Below are positions 1 through 5,348 of a stretch of DNA of 7,030 bases, one piece after another. The position numbers and the translations under genes were made by a program. Position 1 is the first letter of the stretch. Each line of letters starts with the position of its first letter. Origin of the DNA: Candidatus Magasanikbacteria bacterium RIFCSPHIGHO2_02_FULL_50_9b (GTDB taxonomy: Bacteria > Patescibacteriota > Patescibacteriia > Magasanikbacterales > 2-02-FULL-50-9b); NCBI GenBank assembly GCA_001782975.1, contig MFQD01000031.1, forward strand, positions 1-7,030, written 5' to 3'. The notes below the pieces were generated by a model. That model was not told where the DNA came from and made no database searches. It was given only the letters and a program-made list of their open reading frames with translations.

Positions 1-150
1 CGCAGCTTCTCGTTCACGCGCCGCTTCAGAAATGAGCTGCGCGCGTTCCGCTCGTTGCACAAAATAATATGCACCGCCAAAACCGCCCAGTGCCCCAAGG
101 CACAGCGCGCACAAAATGACTATCGAAATATCAATCCCGCGTCGTGGCAT
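1..150 (-). CDS. Membrane-anchored protein, N-terminal 50 codons only (possibly RNase Y-like)
   Basis: The reading frame is open from an ATG at 150 down to the window edge, so only 50 residues are visible. They begin MPRRGIDISI, followed by a hydrophobic Gly/Ala/Leu-rich stretch at about residues 8-31 that fits one membrane segment. After it comes a charged, Ala/Glu/Arg-rich stretch (residues 32-50) of the kind that starts a long helix or coiled coil. A single N-terminal anchor followed by such a helix is the layout of RNase Y, the membrane-bound mRNA-decay endonuclease. The catalytic KH and HD domains would lie outside the window, so this is only a guess. An upstream ATG at 160 is in another frame and stops after nine codons. 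I see no convincing ribosome binding site. The gene is divergent from tgt, with 51 bases between the starts. Confidence 0.6.
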   Translation of the reverse strand, partial: MPRRGIDISIVILCALCLGALGGFGGAYYFVQRAERAQLISEAAREREAA

Positions 151-165
151 AGTCGTTCATACATC

Positions 166-201
166 TTGACATTTTTAACGATTCAACGCAATATATGACG
201 T
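166..201 (+). promoter_or_regulatory. Putative tgt promoter, near-leaderless
   Basis: A perfect TTGACA lies at 166-171. Seventeen bases downstream is an AT-rich stretch (CAATATAT, 189-196) that could act as a weak -10 element. Transcription would then begin at about 200-203, almost on the tgt ATG at 202. No purine-rich Shine-Dalgarno sequence lies in the ten bases before that ATG, which agrees with a leaderless transcript. The -10 match is poor, so only the -35 hexamer is strong. Confidence 0.4.
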
Positions 202-1416
202 ATGTTCTGGGAAAAACTTACAACGGACGGCGCCGCGCGCACCGGGATCTTGCACACTGATCACGGTGATATTTTGACACCAACGTTTATGCCGGTTGGC
301 ACACAAGCAACGGTGAAAACGCTTGATTCCCGCGACATTCGCGAAACTGGCGCATCAGTTATTTTGGCAAACACGTATCACCTGCATTTGCGACCTGGAG
401 AAGATGCGGTGACAACACTTGGTGGGGTACACAAATTCATGAACTATGCATGTCCGATTTTAACTGACAGTGGTGGTTTTCAAGTGTTCTCCTTGGGATC
501 AAGCGGGCATTCGCACTTCACTCCCGCGCGAGAGGCCAGCAACGCGCTCCGTGAAGTGCAAACGCCCGCTCAAAATTCCAACGCAACCACCTCAAACCAC
601 TCAAACCATGTTTCAATCGATAGTGATGGCGTGTCATTCCGTTCACATCTTGATGGATCAACACATCGGTTCTCGCCGGAAATTGCCATCGACATCCAAC
701 ACAAACTCGGCGCGGACATCATCATGGCATTTGATATTTGCACACCAAACGCGGCGACATTCGACGAGGCGCGCGCGGCAATGGAAACTACGCACCGATG
801 GGCCGAGCGTTGCATCGCGGCACACGCAAAAAAAGGCCCCCACGATTGGACACAATTTTTGTTCGGAATTATTCAAGGCGCGAATCATCGCGAACTACGT
901 CGTGAAAGTGCGCAATTTATTTCTTCACTGCCGTTTGATGGCGTCGCGATTGGTGGCGAATCGATCGGCTACAACATGGCTGCAACTGCCGAGACACTTG
1001 ATTGGCTCGCCGACCTCTTGCCTGACGATCGCCCTCGATACACCATGGGTGTTGGATACAATCCGCGCGATTTATTCACGGTCATCGAGCGCGGCATTGA
1101 TATGTTTGACTGTGTGGCACCCACGCGCGTCGCGCGCAACGGCACGCTGTATTGCCGCGCCACCGCTGATTTAAAAATAAATATCCGCAACGCAGAACAC
1201 ACGCTTTCAACACGCCCCATTGACGACTGGTGCGACTGCTTCACATGCAAAAATCATACGCGCGCGTATTTGCATCATTTATTTAAATGCGAGGAGATGC
1301 TGGCATATCGGCTCGCGTCAATTCACAACGTGCGATTTATGTTAAAGTTGTGCGAAGAAATTCGTGAGGCGATTGCGAACGGTGAGTTTAAAAAATATCA
1401 AGCGACGTGGTTTTAA
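202..1416 (+). CDS. tgt: Queuine/preQ1 tRNA-guanine transglycosylase
   Basis: This cytosolic TIM-barrel enzyme swaps guanine 34 in the anticodon of Asp, Asn, His and Tyr tRNAs for a queuosine precursor base, usually preQ1 in bacteria. By motif alignment with the E. coli and Zymomonas enzymes, D89 in TDSGGFQ is the general acid/base residue and D303 in MFDCV is the nucleophile. C344, C346, C349 and H375 form the zinc site, and FDICTP (177-182) and GIIQG (222-226) line the base pocket. The pocket loop reads GGESIGY (251-257) where preQ1 enzymes have GGLAVGE, so the glutamate is a tyrosine. The protein has 404 residues, about 30 more than usual, because of a Ser/Asn/His-rich insert at about residues 100-137. 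The ATG at 202 gives the normal family N-terminus; an ATG at 195 is out of frame. queA lies at the far side of the cassette. Confidence 0.96.
   Translation: MFWEKLTTDGAARTGILHTDHGDILTPTFMPVGTQATVKTLDSRDIRETGASVILANTYHLHLRPGEDAVTTLGGVHKFMNYACPILTDSGGFQVFSLGSSGHSHFTPAREASNALREVQTPAQNSNATTSNHSNHVSIDSDGVSFRSHLDGSTHRFSPEIAIDIQHKLGADIIMAFDICTPNAATFDEARAAMETTHRWAERCIAAHAKKGPHDWTQFLFGIIQGANHRELRRESAQFISSLPFDGVAIGGESIGYNMAATAETLDWLADLLPDDRPRYTMGVGYNPRDLFTVIERGIDMFDCVAPTRVARNGTLYCRATADLKINIRNAEHTLSTRPIDDWCDCFTCKNHTRAYLHHLFKCEEMLAYRLASIHNVRFMLKLCEEIREAIANGEFKKYQATWF
591..608 (+). repeat. 9-bp tandem duplication inside the tgt insert
   Basis: CTCAAACCA occurs twice in a row (591-599 and 600-608). In the tgt frame it encodes Ser-Asn-His twice, within the family-atypical insert. 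An in-frame perfect tandem repeat points to recent replication slippage. Confidence 0.8.
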
Positions 1417-1467
1417 AAAAACACCCTCTCACCAAATCAACACTCGGCTGATTTCAAAGTGAGAGGG
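1415..1467 (-). terminator. Intrinsic terminator of the 583-residue protein gene
   Basis: A perfect 9-bp stem pairs CCCTCTCAC (1424-1432) with GTGAGAGGG (1459-1467). An inner 6-bp stem pairs AAATCA (1434-1439) with TGATTT (1449-1454). Read on the minus strand, the stem is followed after two bases by seven Ts (A-run at 1415-1421). It begins 21 bases beyond the TAA of the minus-strand gene at 1488. The T-run overlaps the tgt stop codon (1414-1416). On the plus strand the stem is followed by CATTAGTTG, a poor T-tract, so it would end tgt transcripts only weakly. Confidence 0.85.
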
Positions 1468-1487
1468 CATTAGTTGTCGCGTCGCAG

Positions 1488-3239
1488 TTAGAACGCGAAC
1501 TGCATGCGCACGCTGCCGAGCCAGCCCGTTGCCGAGCTCCAGCGAGCCATGATCGCACCGCGCATTGCTGACGAGAATCCGATTCCCGTTACCTGCAGAC
1601 GTGCGATTTGCTCGTCGCTGCTGCCTGCGGCGTGCGCGTAGTCGTACGCTCCGGCAAACTCGAGGTTCTTGTGGACCGGAACAACGACCAACGCAGACGT
1701 TCCCCATGACAGTGCGATGCCGATGCGCTGGAATGCAGCGGTTGCGTCGAGCAAAACGCCGCCGCCGAGAGCGCGTGTACTGGCATGCACGACGCCACGC
1801 GTGCGAAAGCCATTTGGCTGCTCTCCCGCCTGTGCGACGATGCCGAGATTGCTGGCACCATCGTTTGACGAAAGCGACAGTCCTGCCATCGCATCCTTTG
1901 CCTCGTTTGCATCTGGCCGATTTGGACCGGATCCAGATAGCAGCGCAATGCTCGCCGCCACACCGCGCAGCGGATTCGCCACCGCATGGATGCCGAGGTC
2001 AAGGAACGTTGCCACGCGTCCAGGCGCTTCGGCACCGCCGCCGATCCGCTCCTGCTGCGGCCCGGGAAACTGGTGTGCAAACGGTGTGACCACTTGCCCC
2101 GCGTTCACCGTGATCGGTCCACCGACCGGCTGCACGCCCGCCACTGCTTGCCGCACCGGAACCTTCGTCGAAACCGAATCCACGACAATCTGGCCGCTCG
2201 CATGCGCGCCAACAGGCACCTTCACGTCCAACCATCCGTGGCCGACCTTCATGGTGCCGTCGGTTGCCGCCTCTGCGTCCACGTACCCCTTCACCGAAAC
2301 GATCGCCGCCGGCTCTGCAGCCCGCACAGCGCGCGTCGGGAAAAAGCACGAAAGCGCAGTGCCGCACACGATCACCACGCATGCCGCGGCGTACTGCCAT
2401 GCCGGCATTTCAACCGACACACCAGAGAGACGCTCGCGAACGCGCGTGGCAAACGCCGTCCACGGACACCAGTCTGCAACATCGCACGCAAGCGAAAGCG
2501 GACAAAGCGCAGCCAGAACGAAATCGCCGAAAAACGCCTTCGCGTACTCGTCGACGGTCACGTACCCCTGCCCTTCGCGCCTGACCTTGAACCAGTACGC
2601 GGCAGCCAGAAACGGAATGGCCAGCAGGTACCTGTTCAACAGCCAGAGGAAAATTGAACCACACACCCCCAGCAACCCGCTCAAGCTCTCTTGCTCCTGC
2701 CTGAGCCGACCCTGTTCCATTGCACACGCAGAGTAGCCGATCGGTGCACCACGCAGATCCATGCAAGCCAGTTGCGCCCGATTCTCCACCTCTTCGGCTG
2801 GGTCCATCATCGACGGCATTGATGCAGCGAGCGCCTCGCCGATCAAACGGCGATGCGCGTAGTGGGCATTGCGATTTGCCGTTTGCCCCGGCTGATCCTG
2901 TGCGTAGTGGATGATGTCCATCGAGAGCGCCTCGGTCTTTTTGCCGAACGCTGAATCTTCTGGAAGCAGCAGACGCATGTCCACGAGCACATTGCGCGCC
3001 CGCACCACATCGTCCACGCTCCACGTGTCGCGCGTGGCCATCCAGTGTGCCCGAATCTGCTCCACGCGCACTGCCACGTGTTGCTCGAACGCCACGCCGG
3101 CCCCGAACTGCTTCTTGTCCGGCTGGTACGCGAGCGACGGCACGATCCAGACGCCCACCACGACCGCGAGCCAAAGGAACCACAGCGACTGCTCGCACTG
3201 CGCGAGCCAGCCGTTCTGATTGTTATGTGAGGCGTGCAT
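1488..3239 (-). CDS. Unassigned 583-residue multi-pass membrane protein with beta-rich C-terminal half
   Basis: I do not recognise the family. A short polar N-terminus leads into a membrane segment at about residues 19-38. A mostly helical, charged region (40-185) has two cysteines, C159 and C172. A second hydrophobic segment lies at about 188-216, a weaker one with C246, C252 and C258 nearby at about 234-252, and a last one at about 281-300. After this comes VRAAEP (305-310), which resembles a signal-peptidase site. The rest (308-583) lacks cysteine and is rich in Gly, Ala, Val and Ser. From about 403 on it reads as short alternating-pattern strands, ending in GSVRMQFAF with a terminal Phe, like an outer-membrane barrel. 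The ATG at 3239 has a strong ribosome binding site, AAGGTGG, six bases upstream. Of the first 40 codons 36 end in G or C, against 23 of 40 in tgt. Function unknown; a surface or envelope role is an inference from topology. Confidence 0.85.
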   Translation of the reverse strand: MHASHNNQNGWLAQCEQSLWFLWLAVVVGVWIVPSLAYQPDKKQFGAGVAFEQHVAVRVEQIRAHWMATRDTWSVDDVVRARNVLVDMRLLLPEDSAFGKKTEALSMDIIHYAQDQPGQTANRNAHYAHRRLIGEALAASMPSMMDPAEEVENRAQLACMDLRGAPIGYSACAMEQGRLRQEQESLSGLLGVCGSIFLWLLNRYLLAIPFLAAAYWFKVRREGQGYVTVDEYAKAFFGDFVLAALCPLSLACDVADWCPWTAFATRVRERLSGVSVEMPAWQYAAACVVIVCGTALSCFFPTRAVRAAEPAAIVSVKGYVDAEAATDGTMKVGHGWLDVKVPVGAHASGQIVVDSVSTKVPVRQAVAGVQPVGGPITVNAGQVVTPFAHQFPGPQQERIGGGAEAPGRVATFLDLGIHAVANPLRGVAASIALLSGSGPNRPDANEAKDAMAGLSLSSNDGASNLGIVAQAGEQPNGFRTRGVVHASTRALGGGVLLDATAAFQRIGIALSWGTSALVVVPVHKNLEFAGAYDYAHAAGSSDEQIARLQVTGIGFSSAMRGAIMARWSSATGWLGSVRMQFAF

Positions 3240-3245
3240 GGCACA

Positions 3246-3252
3246 CCACCTT
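3246..3252 (-). promoter_or_regulatory. Ribosome binding site fixing the start of the 583-residue protein
   Basis: On the minus strand AAGGTGG lies six bases before the ATG at 3239. It is one mismatch from the ideal AAGGAGG. It is stronger than any site seen before tgt or queA. Confidence 0.8.
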
Positions 3253-3283
3253 TTGTGATCGCCGCGAAATTGCGGGCATGACG

Positions 3284-3312
3284 AGCGTATCGTAAATTGA
3301 ACAGAATGTCAA
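3284..3312 (-). promoter_or_regulatory. Putative promoter of the 583-residue protein gene
   Basis: Read on the minus strand, a perfect TTGACA (3312-3307) is followed after 17 bases by TACGCT (3289-3284), a weak -10 element. TACGAT at 3294-3289 is a better hexamer but only 12 bases away. The -35 box begins four bases outside the repeat array at 3317, which suggests control from that array. Transcription would start at about 3277, leaving a leader of about 38 bases. Confidence 0.45.
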
Positions 3313-3316
3313 TCGT

Positions 3317-3338
3317 CTGTACAGTCACTGTACAGTCA
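3317..3338. repeat. Tandem 11-bp direct repeat in the divergent control region
   Basis: CTGTACAGTCA is present twice without a gap (3317-3327 and 3328-3338). Because each unit holds the palindrome CTGTACAG, the pair also forms a 19-bp palindrome with CTGTACAGT and ACTGTACAG arms around C3326. The 11-bp period is close to one DNA turn, so two protein dimers could sit side by side on one face of the helix. The second unit is also the left arm of the larger palindrome at 3329-3359. Confidence 0.9.
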
Positions 3339-3359
3339 CCCTTGAAGGGTGACTGTACA
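3329..3359. promoter_or_regulatory. Perfect palindrome, probable operator for the divergent cassette genes
   Basis: The left arm TGTACAGTCACCCTT (3329-3343) is the exact reverse complement of the right arm AAGGGTGACTGTACA (3345-3359), with the single base G3344 between them. With the adjacent tandem copy, the array holds three TGTACA cores centred at 3320.5, 3331.5 and 3356.5. It lies between two divergent starts, and a TTGACA box lies four bases beyond each edge of the full array (3307-3312 minus, 3364-3369 plus). This is the expected layout for a shared regulator site. No regulator gene with a recognisable helix-turn-helix is visible in the window. No T-run follows the palindrome on either strand, so it is unlikely to be a terminator. 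Confidence 0.75.
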
Positions 3360-3363
3360 TAGC

Positions 3364-3392
3364 TTGACAAATTGTTGATGACGAGCTAATGT
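3364..3392 (+). promoter_or_regulatory. Putative promoter of the 249-residue protein gene
   Basis: A perfect TTGACA (3364-3369) is followed after 17 bases by TAATGT (3387-3392), a partial -10 match. Transcription would begin at about 3399. That is downstream of the ATG at 3389 and supports the GTG at 3434 as the real start. A second, weaker candidate lies upstream: TTGAAC (3297-3302), 17 bases, then TACAGT (3320-3325), which overlaps the first repeat. Confidence 0.45.
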
Positions 3393-3422
3393 CTTACCAG
3401 AACCTTTTGCTCGCAAGAGCAT

Positions 3423-3427
3423 GGAGA
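3423..3427 (+). promoter_or_regulatory. Ribosome binding site favouring the GTG start at 3434
   Basis: GGAGA lies six bases before GTG 3434. The ATG at 3389 has only a weak GACGAG run before it. Confidence 0.6.
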
Positions 3428-3433
3428 CAACAC

Positions 3434-4183
3434 GTGACCACGCAAGTACATCCAGTGACCGTTCGCTACCTCCCGCCGAGCCGCTCCATTCCGGTTGGGC
3501 GGCTCCGGTTCTTCTTCATGGGTGCGTCGTTCAGCCCACCACTCTTCTCCGTCAAACAGGCACTCGCCTTCTTGCATGATTTTCCTCTTGCCACGCAGCT
3601 GCGCCCTGGAGTTGGTATTAATTCAAGCGCCAAACGTCGCCTCGAGGGTGACGTAGTCGCGCTTGCAATGCAGTATGAACTGCCTACAGATCAGACGGAG
3701 GATGACAAAAAAGCACTGTCGATCCTGATTGAAAACAGTGAAACCATCACGCTGGCTGGATTGCCACACGTCATCAGCCTTCCCATCGAACACGCTGATG
3801 AAATGAGGGTCAGCGGCACAATTCCGGTTCTCGAGGCGTGGTGCGGAGACACTCACTGCTGTGTGAAAAGCCCTACACCCGGCCTTGCCTGTGTGGTGTT
3901 CGCTGCGATGGAGGTCGGCGGTGGTAAAGATGCAGGTAGAAGGCAGCGCCATGGTCCACCAGTTCATTCGGAGCGCCTCTTGCTACTCCTGGCCGAGCTC
4001 GCATTCGAATCTGACGCATTCGAACGGTTCCGCCTTCCGGTGCTGGCAGCACGCTCGCTGGAGACGGCAGCATACTGTATGAATGATTTGCCATGGGCAG
4101 ATGAAATCCGCGATGCTGCAGTGTTACAGCTGCTCCAGCGTGAAACCAACATCGACCTTGCCGCTCGCTACCACACAAAATAG
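3434..4183 (+). CDS. Unassigned protein of about 249 residues, divergent from the membrane protein gene
   Basis: I do not recognise the family. The frame is open from an ATG at 3389 (264 residues). I place the start at GTG 3434 because of the GGAGA site before it and because the best promoter's -10 box overlaps the ATG. An ATG at 3518 is a third option. No signal peptide or clear membrane segment is present. Numbering from 3389, the visible parts are a hydrophobic helical region (52-72), a basic patch AKRRLEGD (81-88), an acidic stretch (101-109), and a Cys-rich part with WCGDTHCC (151-158). A Gly/Arg/His-rich loop (177-194) and helical segments (194-258) follow, including the hydrophobic LLLLLAELAF (197-206). 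Codon use is mixed, with 21 of 40 sampled codons ending in G or C, unlike the GC-rich membrane protein gene. It probably shares control with that gene through the palindrome. The Cys/His residues could bind metal, but no known motif is complete. Confidence 0.72.
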   Translation: MTTQVHPVTVRYLPPSRSIPVGRLRFFFMGASFSPPLFSVKQALAFLHDFPLATQLRPGVGINSSAKRRLEGDVVALAMQYELPTDQTEDDKKALSILIENSETITLAGLPHVISLPIEHADEMRVSGTIPVLEAWCGDTHCCVKSPTPGLACVVFAAMEVGGGKDAGRRQRHGPPVHSERLLLLLAELAFESDAFERFRLPVLAARSLETAAYCMNDLPWADEIRDAAVLQLLQRETNIDLAARYHTK

Positions 4184-4264
4184 CGAAACTCGCACTGCGC
4201 GATTGGTGGATGAACGAAACGGCAATCATCAAACCCACTCGTCCGGATCAATGGGATTGATTCC

Positions 4265-4303
4265 CGAGGTGTACATGCAACGGGCATGACACCTCGTTTT
4301 TTT
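4265..4303 (+). terminator. Intrinsic terminator of the 249-residue protein gene
   Basis: CGAGGTGT (4265-4272) pairs perfectly with ACACCTCG (4289-4296). CATGC (4274-4278) pairs with GCATG (4284-4288), leaving one bulged A at 4273 and a five-base loop. Seven Ts follow at 4297-4303. This is a strong terminator for the plus-strand gene ending at 4183. The T-run overlaps the queA stop (TAA on the minus strand, 4304-4302). For queA transcripts the stem has no T-run after it. Confidence 0.9.
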
Positions 4304-5348
4304 ATTCAACCAACAACGCATCCCCAAAACTATAGAACCGATATTTTTGCTGAATGGCAACTGCGTATAATTCTTTCAATTTTTTTAAGCCACCGTGTGG
4401 CTCACCAATCATGGCACTGACCAGCAGCATGAGTGTTGATTTTGGCAGATGAAAATTCGTCACGAGCGCATCAACGACGCGAAATTGAAATCCGGGATGG
4501 ATAAAAATATCCACGTCGCCATACCACGCTGCGCCATTCAATACTGCATCAGCCGCGCCTTCGAGCGCGCGCGTGGTGGTCGTGCCAACAGCGATGACAC
4601 GCCGACCCTCTTTTTTGGCATGCGCAATTTTTTGTGCGTCAGATGCGCACACGCCAACCATTTCTGCATGCATCTGATGGTCGTCAACGTGTTCTGTTTT
4701 GATCGGTTGAAACGTCCCAATCCCCACATGCAGCGTCACCTCGGCAAACTGCACACCCATTTTTTTGAGCCGCACTCTGAGTGCGCGCGTGAAATGAAAT
4801 CCGGCTGTTGGCGCTGCAACAGAACCAACCTGTTTGGCATACACTGTTTGGTAGTCAGATAATTTTGTTGGCCCGCTAGAAACATATGGTGGCAACGGAA
4901 TTTCGCCATGCGCGTTTGCAAATTTCATGAGTTGCTGATGGCTCATTTTTTTTGCCCCAGAAAAAAATTGTACAATAAACGAACCATTTTCAAAACGCTC
5001 AAGAACGGTCGCCGCAGTCGTACGCGAAAAAATAATTTTCGCACCAACCCGTAGTCGCTTTCCCGGCTTGCCCAAACATTCCCACACGTCGCCATGCGGT
5101 CGCAGCAACAAAATTTCAACAGCATGTTCACCAACACGCCCACGCAACCGCGCGCGAAAAACTTTCGTGTTGTTGAATACGAGCAAATCGCCGCGTCGTA
5201 AAAAATTCGCGATGTCACAAAATTGCCGGTGTTCGACCGCGCCAGTAGCGCGATCAAAAACCATCATCTTTGACGTGTCGCGCGGCTGTACAGATTTTTG
5301 CGCGATGCGCTCCGGCGGCAACACATAATCTAACTCACTCGTTTTCAT
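4302..5348 (-). CDS. queA: S-adenosylmethionine:tRNA ribosyltransferase-isomerase (queuosine synthesis)
   Basis: QueA moves the ribosyl part of S-adenosylmethionine onto preQ1 already placed in tRNA position 34 and isomerises it to epoxyqueuosine. Family motifs run the whole length of the 348 residues (E. coli about 356). They are the N-terminal LDYVLPPERIAQ (6-17) and PRDTSKMMVFDR (22-33), GDLLVFNNTKVFRARLRGR (53-71), VAAPTAGFHFT (177-187), LHVGIGTFQPIK (206-217), RRVIAVGTTTTRALE (249-263), HPGFQFRVVDALVTNFHLP (284-302) and YRFYSFGDALLV (336-347). The GTTTTR segment has Thr where many homologues have Ser-Val. The gene looks intact. Its ATG overlaps the mltG stop by four bases with no good ribosome binding site, so translation is probably coupled. 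The substrate comes from Tgt, encoded convergently beyond the cassette. Confidence 0.97.
   Translation of the reverse strand: MKTSELDYVLPPERIAQKSVQPRDTSKMMVFDRATGAVEHRQFCDIANFLRRGDLLVFNNTKVFRARLRGRVGEHAVEILLLRPHGDVWECLGKPGKRLRVGAKIIFSRTTAATVLERFENGSFIVQFFSGAKKMSHQQLMKFANAHGEIPLPPYVSSGPTKLSDYQTVYAKQVGSVAAPTAGFHFTRALRVRLKKMGVQFAEVTLHVGIGTFQPIKTEHVDDHQMHAEMVGVCASDAQKIAHAKKEGRRVIAVGTTTTRALEGAADAVLNGAAWYGDVDIFIHPGFQFRVVDALVTNFHLPKSTLMLLVSAMIGEPHGGLKKLKELYAVAIQQKYRFYSFGDALLVE

Noticed and set aside
1669..2736. Open plus-strand frame of 355 codons opposite the 583-residue gene
   Set aside because: It is a shadow of a gene with very high third-position GC. It has odd composition, no ribosome binding site that I can see, and no terminator, while the minus gene has all of these.
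2410..3198. Second long minus-strand frame (262 codons) overlapping the 583-residue gene
   Set aside because: It is very rich in Arg, Gly and Ala with no membrane or domain pattern, as expected for an offset frame of a GC-rich gene.
3317..3335. LexA-type SOS box in the repeat array
   Set aside because: The E. coli form needs CTGT and ACAG with eight bases between them. Here the outer pair is 11 bases apart and the inner pair is adjacent.
3386..3577. Minus-strand frame of 63 codons opposite the start of the 249-residue gene
   Set aside because: It would cross the probable plus promoter and has no support beyond being open.
4210..4260. 16-codon plus-strand ORF (MNETAIIKPTRPDQWD) before the terminator
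   Set aside because: The only purine-rich run (GGTGG) touches the ATG, too close to serve as a ribosome binding site. There is no other support.
1414..4304. Insertion sequence or integron-like unit
   Set aside because: No transposase or integrase, no terminal inverted repeats longer than the 9-base A-run match, and no clear target-site duplication were found.
5286..5293. CTGTACAG in queA, plus TGTACA at 4270-4275 and 4969-4974, as further operator sites
   Set aside because: A six-base core is expected once or twice in this length by chance. These copies lack the flanking GTCAC or GTGAC of the array.
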